DNA from: Dyella telluris
GTDB taxonomy: Bacteria > Pseudomonadota > Gammaproteobacteria > Xanthomonadales > Rhodanobacteraceae
Length of the DNA stretch: 64,000 nt
NCBI RefSeq assembly: GCF_014297575.1
Contig: NZ_CP060412.1
Span: 2,542,001-2,606,000, forward strand
Direction of reading: 5' to 3'
The position numbers and the translations under genes are program-made. The notes beneath the pieces were generated by a model, which saw only the letters and a list, made by a program, of their open reading frames with translations, was not told the origin of the DNA and searched no databases. This document shows, piece by piece, positions 1 through 9,058 of the stretch. Position 1 is the stretch's first letter; each line of letters opens with the position of its first letter.

Positions 1-2031
1 CTGTTGCACAGCTATTACGCAGGCCCGGATCGTTCGCCCAATACGCCGTTCCCGAAGGGCGCGATTTCATCGGCCGGTTACGTTGCACCGATCGATCGCC
101 TCGGCATTCCCGCACTGGAAGAAAGCGATGCGGGCCTGGGCGTGGCCAGCTCCGATCGCATGCGTCCGGGCGATCATGCCACCCCGTTGCCGGCCGGCCC
201 GGTCACTGCAGCCACCTGGGATCCGCACGTCGCCTATCGCGGTGGCGCCATGATTGGCAGCGAAGCGCACAGCAAGGGCTTCAACGTCTTGCTTGCCGGT
301 GGCGTCAACCTGACGCGCGAGCCGCGCAATGGCCGCAACTTTGAATACGCCGGTGAAGATCCGCTGCTGGCGGGCACCATCGTGGGCGAAGCCATCAAGG
401 GCATCCAGGACCAGCACGTCATCTCCACCATCAAGCACTTCGCGCTGAATGACCAGGAGACGGCACGCACCACCATCGACGTGAAAATCGGCGAGCAGGC
501 CGCGCGCGAATCGGATCTGCTGGCGTTCGAGCTGGCTATCGAGCACGGCAAGCCGGGATCGGTGATGTGCTCGTACAACAAGGTCAATGGCGATTGGGCG
601 TGCGAGAACGACTACCTGATGAACCAGGTGCTGAAGCGCGACTGGAAGTACGACGGCTTCGTGATGTCCGACTGGGGCGGCGTGCACAGCTCGGCCAAGG
701 CCGCCAATGCCGGGCTTGACCAGGAGTCGGCGGGCGAGGTGTTCGACAAGGAGGTCTACTTCGATGCCCCGCTGCGCACGGCGCTGGCCAAGGGTGAAGT
801 GAAGCAGTCGCGCATCGACGACATGGTGGAACGCATCCTGCGCAGCATGTTCGCGGTGGGCGTGTTCCAGTATCCGGCGGGCAAGGCGCCCATCGATGCG
901 CAGGCCAACCTGAAGGTGGCGCGCGAGACGCTGGAATCCGGTGCGGTGCTGTTGCGCAACGAGCATGATCTGCTGCCGCTGGACCTGGGCAAGACGCAGT
1001 CCATCGCGGTCATCGGTGCGCATGCCGACAAGGGCGTGCTGGCCGGTGGTGGCTCATCGCTGGTCACCGCCATGGGCGGCAACGCCGTGCCAGGTATCGC
1101 GCCCACCACCTGGCCGGGCCCGGTGATGTATCACCCGTACGCTCCGTTGAAGGCGCTGCGCGACGCGGCGCCCAAGGCCAGCGTGCAGTTCGCCGAAGGC
1201 AACGACGTGGCCGCTGCCGCTGCGCTGGCTGCGAAGTCGCAGGTGGCCGTGGTGTTCGTGCAGAAGTGGCAGGCCGAGTCGGTGGACGCGGCGGACCTGT
1301 CGCTGCCCGACAACCAGGATGCGCTCGTCGCGGCCGTGGCCAAGGCCAATCCGCGGACCATCGTGGTGCTGGAAAACAGCGGCCCGGTGGCGATGCCGTG
1401 GCTTGATCAGGTGGGTGCCGTGCTGGAGACGTGGTACCCGGGAGGCGACGGCGGCAAGGCCATCGCAAACCTGCTGTCGGGCAAGGTCAATCCCTCCGGT
1501 CGCCTGCCGGTGAGCTGGCCCACGGATCTCTCGCAGCTGCCGCGCAAGGATCTTCCGGGCGCCACCGGTGGCACGCCTCCCGAAAGCGTCGACTACGCCA
1601 TCGAAGGCGCCAACGTGGGCTATCGCTGGTACCAGTCCAAGGGCATCAAGCCGCTGTTCCCGTTCGGCTTTGGTCTTTCGTACACGCAGTTCCAGCACGG
1701 CGCGCTCAAGGTGGATGCCAGCGGCAACCAGCTGAAGGCGACGGTGGAAGTCACCAACGCCGGCTCGCGCGCCGGTGCCGACGTGGCCCAAGTCTACGTG
1801 CGAGTGCCCGGGGCGAAGTCCAACCGCCTGGCGGGTTACGCCAAGGTGTTCCTCAAGCCGGGTGAACACCGCACGCTCAGCATTCCCCTCGAACCGCGCC
1901 TGCTCGCCGACTTCGACGTCAGCAAGCACGGCTGGGTGATCAAGGGCGGCCAGTACACCGTCACCGAAGGTCGTTCCTCGGAAGACCTTGGCACGCCGGT
2001 CGACGTGCAGCTTTCTGCAGCGAAGCTTTGA
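1..2031 (+). CDS. Glycoside hydrolase family 3 beta-glucosidase, 5' end outside window
   Basis: The reading frame is open from the first base, so the true start lies upstream and about 676 codons are visible. GH3 enzymes hydrolyse terminal beta-glucosides or xylosides with retention of configuration. The fragment has the (beta/alpha)8 domain with KHF near residue 145 and the nucleophile motif VMSDWGG (Asp codon at 670-672). An alpha/beta sandwich follows from about residue 310, and a C-terminal fibronectin-III-like domain occupies about the last 75 residues. The signal peptide cannot be seen because the N-terminus is missing. A hairpin terminator follows the stop. Family assignment is secure; the exact substrate is not readable. 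It differs in architecture from the second GH3 gene at 51.5 kb. Confidence 0.93.
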   Translation: MLHSYYAGPDRSPNTPFPKGAISSAGYVAPIDRLGIPALEESDAGLGVASSDRMRPGDHATPLPAGPVTAATWDPHVAYRGGAMIGSEAHSKGFNVLLAGGVNLTREPRNGRNFEYAGEDPLLAGTIVGEAIKGIQDQHVISTIKHFALNDQETARTTIDVKIGEQAARESDLLAFELAIEHGKPGSVMCSYNKVNGDWACENDYLMNQVLKRDWKYDGFVMSDWGGVHSSAKAANAGLDQESAGEVFDKEVYFDAPLRTALAKGEVKQSRIDDMVERILRSMFAVGVFQYPAGKAPIDAQANLKVARETLESGAVLLRNEHDLLPLDLGKTQSIAVIGAHADKGVLAGGGSSLVTAMGGNAVPGIAPTTWPGPVMYHPYAPLKALRDAAPKASVQFAEGNDVAAAAALAAKSQVAVVFVQKWQAESVDAADLSLPDNQDALVAAVAKANPRTIVVLENSGPVAMPWLDQVGAVLETWYPGGDGGKAIANLLSGKVNPSGRLPVSWPTDLSQLPRKDLPGATGGTPPESVDYAIEGANVGYRWYQSKGIKPLFPFGFGLSYTQFQHGALKVDASGNQLKATVEVTNAGSRAGADVAQVYVRVPGAKSNRLAGYAKVFLKPGEHRTLSIPLEPRLLADFDVSKHGWVIKGGQYTVTEGRSSEDLGTPVDVQLSAAKL

Positions 2032-2037
2032 AGCACG

Positions 2038-2066
2038 GGGCGCCGGCCTTCAGTCGGCGCCCTCGT
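2038..2066. terminator. Intrinsic terminator after the GH3 gene, possibly bidirectional
   Basis: A perfect 8-bp stem, GGGCGCCG with CGGCGCCC, encloses a 9-base loop and is followed by a short T-rich tail (tcgttt). It lies between the convergent stops of the GH3 gene and the small leftward gene, so it may serve both. Confidence 0.65.
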
Positions 2067-2067
2067 T

Positions 2068-2259
2068 TCAGCCGCAGCCGCTGTGGGCAAGCTTGGCCGG
2101 AGCCAGCTTCCCTGCCACCTTCGCCGACAGGGCCGGCGTACGTTCCCTCTTTCCCTTGGGGCGCGGATTCGGGGCAGCGGTATCGGCCAGCCGACGGGCC
2201 AGTGCCGGGTCCGAGATATGGCCGTGCAGGAACAACAGGTTCGTGAACAACGAGCTCAT
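2068..2259 (-). CDS. Small hypothetical protein divergent from a LysR gene
   Basis: This 63-residue protein is not recognised. Support for a real gene comes from a near-consensus Shine-Dalgarno (AAGGGAGGA) at ideal spacing before its ATG and from its divergent placement next to a LysR regulator, the classic regulator-target arrangement. The N-terminus is mildly hydrophobic (MSSLFTNLLFLHGH). The middle is rich in Lys, Arg and Pro (PNPRPKGKRERTP) and the C-terminus is Ala/Lys rich with a single Cys. There is no clear signal peptide or membrane segment. It could be a small basic cytoplasmic protein; function unknown. Confidence 0.6.
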   Translation of the reverse strand: MSSLFTNLLFLHGHISDPALARRLADTAAPNPRPKGKRERTPALSAKVAGKLAPAKLAHSGCG

Positions 2260-2347
2260 GACGTCCTCCCTTCGTGCCTTCGTTTAAGCAGGTGCTCAAG
2301 ATAGAGCCCGCCCGGGTCGCGAAAAAGCGATATATTCGCAAGCCAGA

Positions 2348-2364
2348 CTTGAAGGATTTTCAAG
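2348..2364 (+). promoter_or_regulatory. Dyad overlapping the LysR gene's ribosome-binding site
   Basis: CTTGAA and TTCAAG form a perfect 6-bp inverted repeat around GGATT, ending directly before the ATG of the LysR gene. The Shine-Dalgarno (GAAGGA) lies inside it. It could be a LysR operator for autoregulation or a hairpin that masks the ribosome site. A TATATT box (2331-2336) just upstream could be the -10 element. Confidence 0.4.
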
Positions 2365-3282
2365 ATGGCACGCATCTCGCTGGATCTCCTCCAACAGTTC
2401 GTGCAGGTGGCCCGTCTGGGTAACCTGTCGCGCGCGGCCGAGCAGGCCAACCTCACCGTGAGCGCGCTCAGCCATCAGGTGCGGCAGCTGGAGCAACGCA
2501 TGGAGCGCAAGCTGTTCGAGCGCGGCCCGCGCGGCGTGCAGCTCACCCATGAAGGTCGACGCCTGATGGAGGCGGTGGGGCATCACTTCGAGGGTATCGA
2601 CCGCGCCATGGCCGGGTTTCGTTGTCGTCGCGATGACGTACTCACGCTCAGTGCCATTCCGGGCGTGATGTCGAGCTGGCTGGTGCCGCGGCTGGCGCGG
2701 TTGGTGGCGGCGCATCCGGAACTGCAGCTCAACCTGCAGTCCAGCGTGGAGCTGGTCAACTTCGAGCGTGATCCGGTGGATGCGGCCGTGCGTTATGGGC
2801 GGGGCCCGTGGCCAGGCTTGATCACCGAACGGCTGTTCGGCGAATGGATTGCGCCCGTCGCCTCGCCGGCGCTGCTGGAACGCGTGGGCGACGTGGACCC
2901 CAACGATCTGGGCCAGTGGCCCTTGCTGGGTGACCCCGGTGATCGCTGGCGCGACTGGTTCGCGCAAACGCAGGGTGAACCGCCTTCGCGCTACGTCGCC
3001 CACTTCGACAACACCGACGCTTTGCAGCGTGGCGCGCTGGAAGGCATGGGCGTGGCTCTTGCACGCATGGTGATGGCGCGTCCGCTGATCGAGGCGGGTC
3101 TGCTGAAGGTGCTTGGCAATCGCTACCAGCAGATTCCCGAGGCGTACTTCCTGGTGTATCCCGAGCACGCGCGGGATCACGTCGGCCTGCGCACGTTCCG
3201 GGAGTGGCTGCTGGGCGAAGCGGGCAAATATGCCGAGGCGATGTCTTACGCCACCGGCAACAACGGCCACACGGCATCGTAG
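2365..3282 (+). CDS. LysR-family transcriptional regulator (GcvA-like)
   Basis: At 305 residues this is a standard LysR length. The N-terminal winged helix-turn-helix (about residues 1-60) shows the typical pattern FVQVARLGNLSRAAEQANLT...SALSHQVRQLE. The periplasmic-binding-protein-like effector domain follows from about residue 90 and resembles the GcvA/AmpR subgroup (VDAAVRYGRGPWPG). The start is fixed by GAAGGA eight bases upstream. The divergent 63-residue gene is the obvious candidate target. The effector is unknown. Confidence 0.93.
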   Translation: MARISLDLLQQFVQVARLGNLSRAAEQANLTVSALSHQVRQLEQRMERKLFERGPRGVQLTHEGRRLMEAVGHHFEGIDRAMAGFRCRRDDVLTLSAIPGVMSSWLVPRLARLVAAHPELQLNLQSSVELVNFERDPVDAAVRYGRGPWPGLITERLFGEWIAPVASPALLERVGDVDPNDLGQWPLLGDPGDRWRDWFAQTQGEPPSRYVAHFDNTDALQRGALEGMGVALARMVMARPLIEAGLLKVLGNRYQQIPEAYFLVYPEHARDHVGLRTFREWLLGEAGKYAEAMSYATGNNGHTAS

Positions 3283-3485
3283 GAACGTGGGTTCTTTCCG
3301 CCGGGCTACCGTCGAGAGGGGCGATTCGTGCCGGGCCACCAAAGACCGCCTCAAGCCTGACGTACTCCACCAGGTCATTCAGCGAGTAACATTCGCGTCC
3401 ATCCACCATTTGTATACATGGTGGCAGGCAAGGTGGGTTGGCTAAGCTACGCCTGTCTTTCCATTGGTTTTCTAGGGGTTTTTCG

Positions 3486-4379
3486 ATGAACAGCCGTGTG
3501 TTCCTGGGACTGGCAGTGGCCCTGCTGGCGGCCTGCAGCAGCAACTCCGCGCCCGCCGCCGCGCAACCGCAGGACCAGCCGTCCGCGCTGGTGCCGCCGA
3601 CCAGCGCCAGCGACTTCACCGCGTCACAGCTCGACCAGGACATTGCCGGTGACTGGCGTTCGCCGGAACACAGGGCGCGCGACGTGTATCGCCACCCCAA
3701 GGCGACGTTGCAGTTTTTCGGCATCCGCCCCGACCTTACCGTGGTCGAGATCACCCCTGGTGGCGGCTGGTACACGGAGATCCTCGCGCCGCTGTTGCGC
3801 GACAACGGCCACTACATCGCTGCCACGGCCAAGCCCGCTGCCGATGGCGAGGCCAGTCGCGATCTCACCGGGCTCAAGGCCAAGTTCAGTGCCGACCCTG
3901 CCCATTACGGCAAGGCGCAGATGGTGGAGTTCGATCCCAAGGCCCCGTCATTCGGCGCGCCCAATTCGGCCGACATGGTGCTGACCTTCCGCAACGTGCA
4001 TAACTGGGTGGAAGCCGATACTGCGCCGGCCATGTTCAAGGCGTTCTACTCCGTGCTGCGACCCGGTGGCGTGCTGGGTGTGGAAGACCACCGCGCGGCC
4101 GACACCGCCAGCCTGGATGCCGTGAAGGAAAGCGGCTACCTGCCGACCAACGTGGTGATCAAGCTCGCCACCGATGCGGGATTCCAGTTGCAGGAGTCCA
4201 GCGAGATCAACGCCAATCCCAAGGACACCAAGGATTACCCCAAGGGCGTGTGGACCTTGCCGCCCACCTTGACCCTCGGTGACCAGGATCGCGCCAAGTA
4301 CCTTGCCATCGGCGAATCCGATCGCATGACGCTGCGCTTCGTGAAGCCGGCCACGTCGGCCACGCCGTCGCATCATTGA
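3486..4379 (+). CDS. Predicted lipoprotein with class I SAM-dependent methyltransferase fold
   Basis: This 297-residue protein starts with a lipoprotein signal (hydrophobic run ending LAAC, lipidated Cys17) and a Pro/Ala/Gln-rich linker. A Rossmann-type methyltransferase-like domain follows, with the SAM-binding loop [15 protein letters not shown] at about residues 85-99. The start at the second ATG is chosen because AGGGG precedes it; an in-frame upstream start would bury the lipobox. A methyltransferase fold outside the cytoplasm is unexpected, since SAM is cytoplasmic, but similar predicted proteins are known in proteobacteria and the substrate is unknown. It lies just upstream of rluE in the same direction. 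Confidence 0.8.
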   Translation: MNSRVFLGLAVALLAACSSNSAPAAAQPQDQPSALVPPTSASDFTASQLDQDIAGDWRSPEHRARDVYRHPKATLQFFGIRPDLTVVEITPGGGWYTEILAPLLRDNGHYIAATAKPAADGEASRDLTGLKAKFSADPAHYGKAQMVEFDPKAPSFGAPNSADMVLTFRNVHNWVEADTAPAMFKAFYSVLRPGGVLGVEDHRAADTASLDAVKESGYLPTNVVIKLATDAGFQLQESSEINANPKDTKDYPKGVWTLPPTLTLGDQDRAKYLAIGESDRMTLRFVKPATSATPSHH

Positions 4380-4416
4380 ACGAAGGCGATGGTTCGCCCG
4401 GACCATCGCGCGCTGC

Positions 4417-4950
4417 ATGCTTATCGCCCTCAACAAACCCTATGGCGTGCTCTGCCAGTTCAGCGATGCGGATGGCCGCCCCACGCTGGCGGCCTACGTC
4501 CGGCAAAAGGACGTCTATCCCGCAGGCCGCCTGGACCATGACAGCGAAGGCCTGTTGCTGCTCACTGACGACGGCCGCCTTGCGCACAAGCTCACCGATC
4601 CCCGTCACAAGGAATCAAAAACGTATCTTGTGCAGGTCGACGGGCAGGTCAGCGACGAGGCGATCGAGGCACTGCGTCGCGGCGTCACGCTCAACGACGG
4701 CCCGACCTTGCCCGCGCACGCCGAGCACGCCGCGGAGCCCGACTGGTTGTGGCCGCGCGACCCGCCAGTGCGGTTCCGCAAGCTTATCCCTACCAGCTGG
4801 TTGCGGCTGACCATCCGCGAAGGCCGCAACCGCCAGGTGCGCCGCATGACGGCATCCGTGGGCTTTCCGACGCTGCGACTCATTCGCGAACGCATCGGCC
4901 CCTATGCCCTGGACGGACTCGCGCCAGGACAAACGCGCGCCATTGGTTGA
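4417..4950 (+). CDS. rluE: 23S rRNA pseudouridine synthase, RluE type
   Basis: This 177-residue protein belongs to the RsuA/RluB/E/F family, which isomerises a specific uridine in rRNA; RluE modifies U2457 of 23S rRNA in Escherichia coli. The catalytic motif [15 protein letters not shown] contains Asp40, and the C-terminal [10 protein letters not shown] motif is also present. There is no N-terminal S4 domain, which fits RluE rather than RsuA or RluB. It starts at ATG 37 bases after the preceding stop. Confidence 0.88.
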   Translation: MLIALNKPYGVLCQFSDADGRPTLAAYVRQKDVYPAGRLDHDSEGLLLLTDDGRLAHKLTDPRHKESKTYLVQVDGQVSDEAIEALRRGVTLNDGPTLPAHAEHAAEPDWLWPRDPPVRFRKLIPTSWLRLTIREGRNRQVRRMTASVGFPTLRLIRERIGPYALDGLAPGQTRAIG

Positions 4951-5095
4951 TGCGAACGGTCTGAAGACTGCAATTCCAGTGGATTCTGGTGTGGCTGGGT
5001 AAGCGCTACTCGCTAACGTGAGCAGGCACATGAAACACGAGGCGCCATCGCCTCGATGCCTGTGTCAGTCCGTTCTCACGTTGAAGGAGCAAGAC

Positions 5096-5668
5096 ATGAA
5101 AGTCATACGGATGGCCATGCTGGCCTGCGCTGTCGCCGCTGCGGTCGGCTGTGTTTCCGAGAGCAAGTACAAGAAGGAAGTGGCACAGGCCAACCAGTAC
5201 CAGGCCGAAGACGCGCAGCTGACGGCGATCAACCAGCAGCTTTCCGCGAAGCTCGGCAAGGACGATGCCACCATCAAGCAGTTGAAGGGCGAGCTCCGCG
5301 TCACGGTGGTCAACGACGTCCTGTTCGCCGAAGGTGGTGTCGCGCTGGACGCGCGGGGCCAGGAAGCACTGGACAAGATGGCGCCCACGCTGTCCACCTT
5401 GAGCAAACAGCGCGTGGCGGTGGAAGCCTTTACCGACAACGTGCCGATCGGACCTGCCCTGAAAGCACGCTTCCCTTCCAATGTCGAACTGTCGTCGGCC
5501 CGCGCAGACGAGGTTGTTCGCTATCTGGCGAGGAAGGGCGTCCCCGATCGCCTGATGTCCGCCCAGGGCTTCGGTGAGCGCCACCCGATAGCCAGCAACG
5601 ACACGCCTGACGGGCGTGCGCAGAATCGCCGCGTGGAAATCGTCATTACCAACGCGCCGCTTCAGTAA
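5096..5668 (+). CDS. OmpA-family outer-membrane lipoprotein
   Basis: This 190-residue protein has a lipoprotein signal ending at Cys19 (AAVGC). A short coiled-coil-like stretch (about residues 25-70) precedes a C-terminal OmpA-like peptidoglycan-binding domain. That domain carries the expected ends LFAEGGVALDARG and NRRVEIVI, with conserved Asp and Arg positions that bind diaminopimelate. The start is set by GAAGGAG; an in-frame upstream start lacks a signal sequence. The likely role is tethering the outer membrane to peptidoglycan. It is followed by a strong terminator and appears monocistronic. Confidence 0.9.
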   Translation: MKVIRMAMLACAVAAAVGCVSESKYKKEVAQANQYQAEDAQLTAINQQLSAKLGKDDATIKQLKGELRVTVVNDVLFAEGGVALDARGQEALDKMAPTLSTLSKQRVAVEAFTDNVPIGPALKARFPSNVELSSARADEVVRYLARKGVPDRLMSAQGFGERHPIASNDTPDGRAQNRRVEIVITNAPLQ

Positions 5669-5692
5669 TAACGGTTCCCCTGCACGAAACGC

Positions 5693-5724
5693 AAAGGCCC
5701 CGCCATGGCGGGGCCTTTGTTGTT
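5693..5724. terminator. Bidirectional intrinsic terminator between ompA-like gene and tatD
   Basis: AAAGGCCCCGCC and GGCGGGGCCTTT pair around a short loop, giving an A-tract on one side and a T-tract on the other. It sits exactly between two convergent genes. Confidence 0.9.
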
Positions 5725-6518
5725 CAGAGAGCCGGAAGCCCGAAGAACGCCCGGGCTGTCGCCGTGGTGTGTTCGGCCGTCTCCTCCCAGGTCTCGCCAC
5801 GGTCCCGCGCGATCTCCTCGCAGATATGCCGCAGAAACATGGGCTCGTTGCGTCGATGCGACGGCTGCGGCCTTACCGTGCGAGGCAGCAGATAGGGTGC
5901 GTCGGTCTCGATCATAAGGCGGTTGACCGGGATGTCCTTCACCAGCTCGCGCAGATGTGTGCCCCGGCGCTCATCGCAGATCCAGCCGGTGATGCCGATA
6001 TGGCAGTCAAGATCCAGGTAGTCGCGCAGCGCCTCGCCCGTATCGGTAAAGCAATGCACCACCGCGCCGGGGATCTTGTCCCGATAGCGGCGCAGCAGCG
6101 CGACAAAGTCGTGGTGTGCATCGCGCTGGTGCAGGAACAAGGGCTTCTGCGCATCCACGGCAGTCTGCAGCTGCTTCTCGAATACTGCCAGCTGCACGTC
6201 ACGCGGCGAGTAATTGCGGTTGTAGTCGAGCCCCGTTTCACCCACGGCGCGTACTTCGGGATGCGTGGCAAGCTCACGCAGCAATGCATCCGTGGCGTCG
6301 TCGTACTCGACGGCGTGGTGCGGATGCACGCCGGCGGTGGCGTAGAGCAGGCCGGGATGCGCCTGTGCCAGTGCCAGTGCATGCGTGCTTCCATCCTTCG
6401 ACGCACCCGTCACCATCAGTTGGGCAACGCCATGGTCCTGCGCACGCTGCAGCACGGCATCAAAGTCGTGCCGGAACGATTCGTGGGTAAGGTTGGCGCC
6501 GATGTCGACGAGTGCCAT
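5724..6518 (-). CDS. tatD: TatD-family metal-dependent DNase
   Basis: This 264-residue protein starts MALVDIGANLTHESF, the variant N-terminus of true TatD (compare DIGVNLT in E. coli) rather than the DTHCH of YcfH/YjjV. TIM-barrel metal ligands are visible in GVHPH, VGETGLDYNRNYS, LFLHQRDAH, VHCFTD and ETDAPYL. Family members are 3'-5' exonucleases and DNA-repair or quality-control nucleases. An in-frame upstream start would add 19 residues without family similarity, so the internal ATG is preferred. The gene is convergent with the OmpA-like gene. Confidence 0.9.
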   Translation of the reverse strand: MALVDIGANLTHESFRHDFDAVLQRAQDHGVAQLMVTGASKDGSTHALALAQAHPGLLYATAGVHPHHAVEYDDATDALLRELATHPEVRAVGETGLDYNRNYSPRDVQLAVFEKQLQTAVDAQKPLFLHQRDAHHDFVALLRRYRDKIPGAVVHCFTDTGEALRDYLDLDCHIGITGWICDERRGTHLRELVKDIPVNRLMIETDAPYLLPRTVRPQPSHRRNEPMFLRHICEEIARDRGETWEETAEHTTATARAFFGLPAL

Positions 6519-6761
6519 GTCATTTTGTGTAGTTGGGGATGGCGCCCATTTTTCCAGAGTTTGACGCTTAAGCAAGCGCCATTTTCACGTCGGTGATCTT
6601 CACACGGCGTGTTTGCACGCGTTTGTCGAAGCGCGTCGCTGCATCGCAACCATGCGTGGAAGTATCGGCGGAAGTCTACTTCGGCGTTGGACATTCGATG
6701 CATTTTGCAGTCGCCGTAATCCCATTGTTGGGCTCACCGGAACACGCGGATAGTCAGGTTG

Positions 6762-6824
6762 CTTCCGCAAGCGGAGCCGCGAAACGCCACCAGCAGTGGC
6801 GAACCGCGGGCCAAATGGCGGAAG
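6762..6824 (+). promoter_or_regulatory. Strongly structured 5' leader before the secreted protease
   Basis: The 356 bases between tatD and the protease contain no gene, but this part can fold into a stacked structure. CTTCCGC (6762-6768) pairs perfectly with GCGGAAG (6818-6824). Inside, CCGCG pairs with CGCGG (6777-6781, 6805-6809), and across an AAA/AAC internal loop CGCCAC pairs with GTGGCG (6785-6790, 6796-6801). The first strand can instead pair with the neighbouring GCGGA (6771-6775), so two exclusive folds exist. A GGAC/GTCC hairpin follows. It matches no riboswitch class that I recognise. Confidence 0.4.
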
Positions 6825-6874
6825 GGACCCGGTCCACTAAGGCCGTCCATTCGCGTTACGGGGAGTTCAACTCA

Positions 6875-8824
6875 ATGCCACGCTACAAACTGAAGGGAGC
6901 GCTTGCCGCTTCCGTTGGCCTCGCTTTGTCTGCATCTCTTGGTGTTCATGCGCAGAGTTCGGTGGGCGGGGAGACCTACAGCATCCGAACAAACATGAGT
7001 GCCTTGAACAACGGCGAGACGTATAGCCGCTTCATCATCCGCTACCGGGATGGCACGCCCACCGCGCCGGCAAGCACCGCCCAGAGCGTTACAGCCGCAA
7101 TGACCCGGGCAGCGCGGTCGCAGTCATCGCTGGCAGCGAAGGTGCCGGCGGTGGGCTATCGACGTCGCCTGGCTGCGGGCGGTGAGCTGGTGACGACATC
7201 GCGGAAACTCAGCGCTACGGAAGCCGCAGCCTTCATGCAGTCGGTGGCCAGCGATCCTGCGGTGGCTTATGTGGCGCCGGACGTGATGCGCAAGGCTATT
7301 GGTGTCAAAGGCCCGGCCGTCTTTGGCCCTAACGACAATGGTTTTGCGAGGTATCAGACGGATTACTTGGCGGGCGACGGCACGCTCACGCCGACGAACG
7401 CAGTGCCCAACTGGGGCGGCGCGAACATCACTGGCGCCTGGACCCTGGCCGACGGTACGGGTGTGACGATCGCCGTGCTCGACACCGGCATCGTGAAACA
7501 TGCCGATATCAATACATCGTTGGGTGATGCGGGCTACGACTTCATCAGCGACAGTTTCGTTTCGGGCCGGCCGACTGACGGCCGCGCTCCGGGTGGCTGG
7601 GATCTTGGTGACTGGACCGTGGGGGCCCCTTACTCGTCCGGTCCCAATGCCTGCGTCAGTCCCAGCCAGGCCGAGAAAAGCTCCTGGCACGGTTCTCACG
7701 TTGCCAGTGCCAGTGGCGCGGAGCTCACCAACAACCTCACCGGACTTGCCGGCATCGCGTACAACGCCAACGTGTTGCCGGTTCGTGTGCTCGGCCATTG
7801 TGGCGGCTACGACAGCGACATTGCCGATGCCATCGTCTGGGCATCCGGGGGGCATGTGGAAGGCGTGCCTGACAACCGCCATCCCGCGCAGGTGATCAAT
7901 ATGAGCCTTGGTGGCCCGGGCACGTGCACGGCGAGCGACATTACGGCGCAGGCCATTGCGAAAGCACGCGCCAACGGTGCGACGGTGGTGGTGGCCGCAG
8001 GCAACGACGGAGCGGACGTTGCCAATCATGCGCCGGCTACCTGTCCTGGCGTGATCACCGTGGCGTCGGTGGGTGTGGGCAGTGGCCTGGCCTCTTACTC
8101 CGACTACAACTCACCTGGGGAGAACATCGTAAAGCTTGCGGCATTTGGAGGCGGCGTCTATCTGAATGAAGTGCCGCTGGGAGCGGCCGTGCTCAATCCG
8201 GAAGGCTTTGCGTGGCAGGCCATCAATACGGGTACCACGACGCCAGTTGCCAGCCCATTGGGCGATACCTACGGCGGTATGGCGGGCACGTCGCAGGCCA
8301 CGCCGCATGTGACGGGTACGGTGGCACTGATGCAGTCGGCGCGGCTGGCGGCGGGGCTCCCTCTGCTTACGCCGGATCAGGTGCTGCAGGTGCTTCAGAC
8401 CACGGCACGGCAACCGCATACGCCAGCCAATCCTGCAAAGACGTTCGGTGCGGGCATTCTTGACGCGGGTGCTGCGGTGACCGCTTCGATCAGTTCGCAG
8501 CCGGTCGCCATGGCCCTGCAGAACGGCACGGTCCTGACAGGGCTGGCGGGTGCGACAGGCAGTCAGACGCTCTACAAGATCGATGTGCCAGCCAACGCCC
8601 GCGCCCTGGTCATGCGCACGTCCGGTGGTACGGGTGACGTGTCGCTCTATATGAAGGCAGGATCCCCGCCCACCACGGCGTCCTTTGATGCTTCGTCGGT
8701 GCATGCGGGTAACGCCGAGTCGGCCTCGGTGACGCGCGTGACGGCTTCGACCACCTATTACCTGCTTGTCGTGGGTGTGCAGGCTTATGCGGGAGTCACC
8801 CTGCAGGCGTCCTTCACCCCTTAA
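6875..8824 (+). CDS. Secreted S8 (subtilisin-like) serine protease with C-terminal PPC domain
   Basis: This is a 649-residue pre-pro-protease. The signal peptide is about residues 1-26 (ends VHAQSS) and an I9-type inhibitory propeptide spans about 45-140. The catalytic domain has Asp203 (VLDTGI), His272 (WHGSHVAS) and Ser473 (GTSQATPHV), so the triad is intact. The last roughly 110 residues resemble a bacterial pre-peptidase C-terminal (PPC) domain, usually removed after secretion. The ATG is chosen because the signal peptide begins there; in-frame sequence upstream is leader. Xanthomonad proteases of this layout are known type II secretion substrates, and the xps operon lies 4 kb downstream. 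Substrate unknown. Confidence 0.93.
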   Translation: MPRYKLKGALAASVGLALSASLGVHAQSSVGGETYSIRTNMSALNNGETYSRFIIRYRDGTPTAPASTAQSVTAAMTRAARSQSSLAAKVPAVGYRRRLAAGGELVTTSRKLSATEAAAFMQSVASDPAVAYVAPDVMRKAIGVKGPAVFGPNDNGFARYQTDYLAGDGTLTPTNAVPNWGGANITGAWTLADGTGVTIAVLDTGIVKHADINTSLGDAGYDFISDSFVSGRPTDGRAPGGWDLGDWTVGAPYSSGPNACVSPSQAEKSSWHGSHVASASGAELTNNLTGLAGIAYNANVLPVRVLGHCGGYDSDIADAIVWASGGHVEGVPDNRHPAQVINMSLGGPGTCTASDITAQAIAKARANGATVVVAAGNDGADVANHAPATCPGVITVASVGVGSGLASYSDYNSPGENIVKLAAFGGGVYLNEVPLGAAVLNPEGFAWQAINTGTTTPVASPLGDTYGGMAGTSQATPHVTGTVALMQSARLAAGLPLLTPDQVLQVLQTTARQPHTPANPAKTFGAGILDAGAAVTASISSQPVAMALQNGTVLTGLAGATGSQTLYKIDVPANARALVMRTSGGTGDVSLYMKAGSPPTTASFDASSVHAGNAESASVTRVTASTTYYLLVVGVQAYAGVTLQASFTP

Positions 8825-8841
8825 ACGCCTCGTGCGCCGCA

Positions 8842-8884
8842 GACGATAGTCGGCCCCCAAGGGTGGGCGTGCCAAACCATCGTC
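8842..8884 (+). terminator. Possible hairpin downstream of the protease gene
   Basis: GACGAT and ATCGTC form the base of a dyad with an inner GCCC/GGGC pairing. It follows the protease stop by about 20 bases. There is no convincing T-run, so the assignment is weak. The rest of the gap to the adhesin shows nothing recognisable except the adhesin Shine-Dalgarno. Confidence 0.3.
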
Positions 8885-9058
8885 GCTTACTTCATTTGAT
8901 TTTCGGCGCATGTACGGGGCAAGGCTCGCCACTTGGCGTGCTCTTGCCGGCGTGCACCACGCCTCTTCACCAGCGCGCCTCAGTCCGGGCGTTCGATGTG
9001 CAGCAGGAGGGTGAAGTGTGCATGGGGACCGTTCGCCGAATCCTTTCAGGAGTTCGAC

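Noticed and set aside
6762..6824. Cyclic-di-GMP (GEMM) riboswitch
   Set aside because: The neighbouring secretion and adhesin genes made this attractive, but the conserved GEMM core segments and tetraloop-receptor arrangement are not present.
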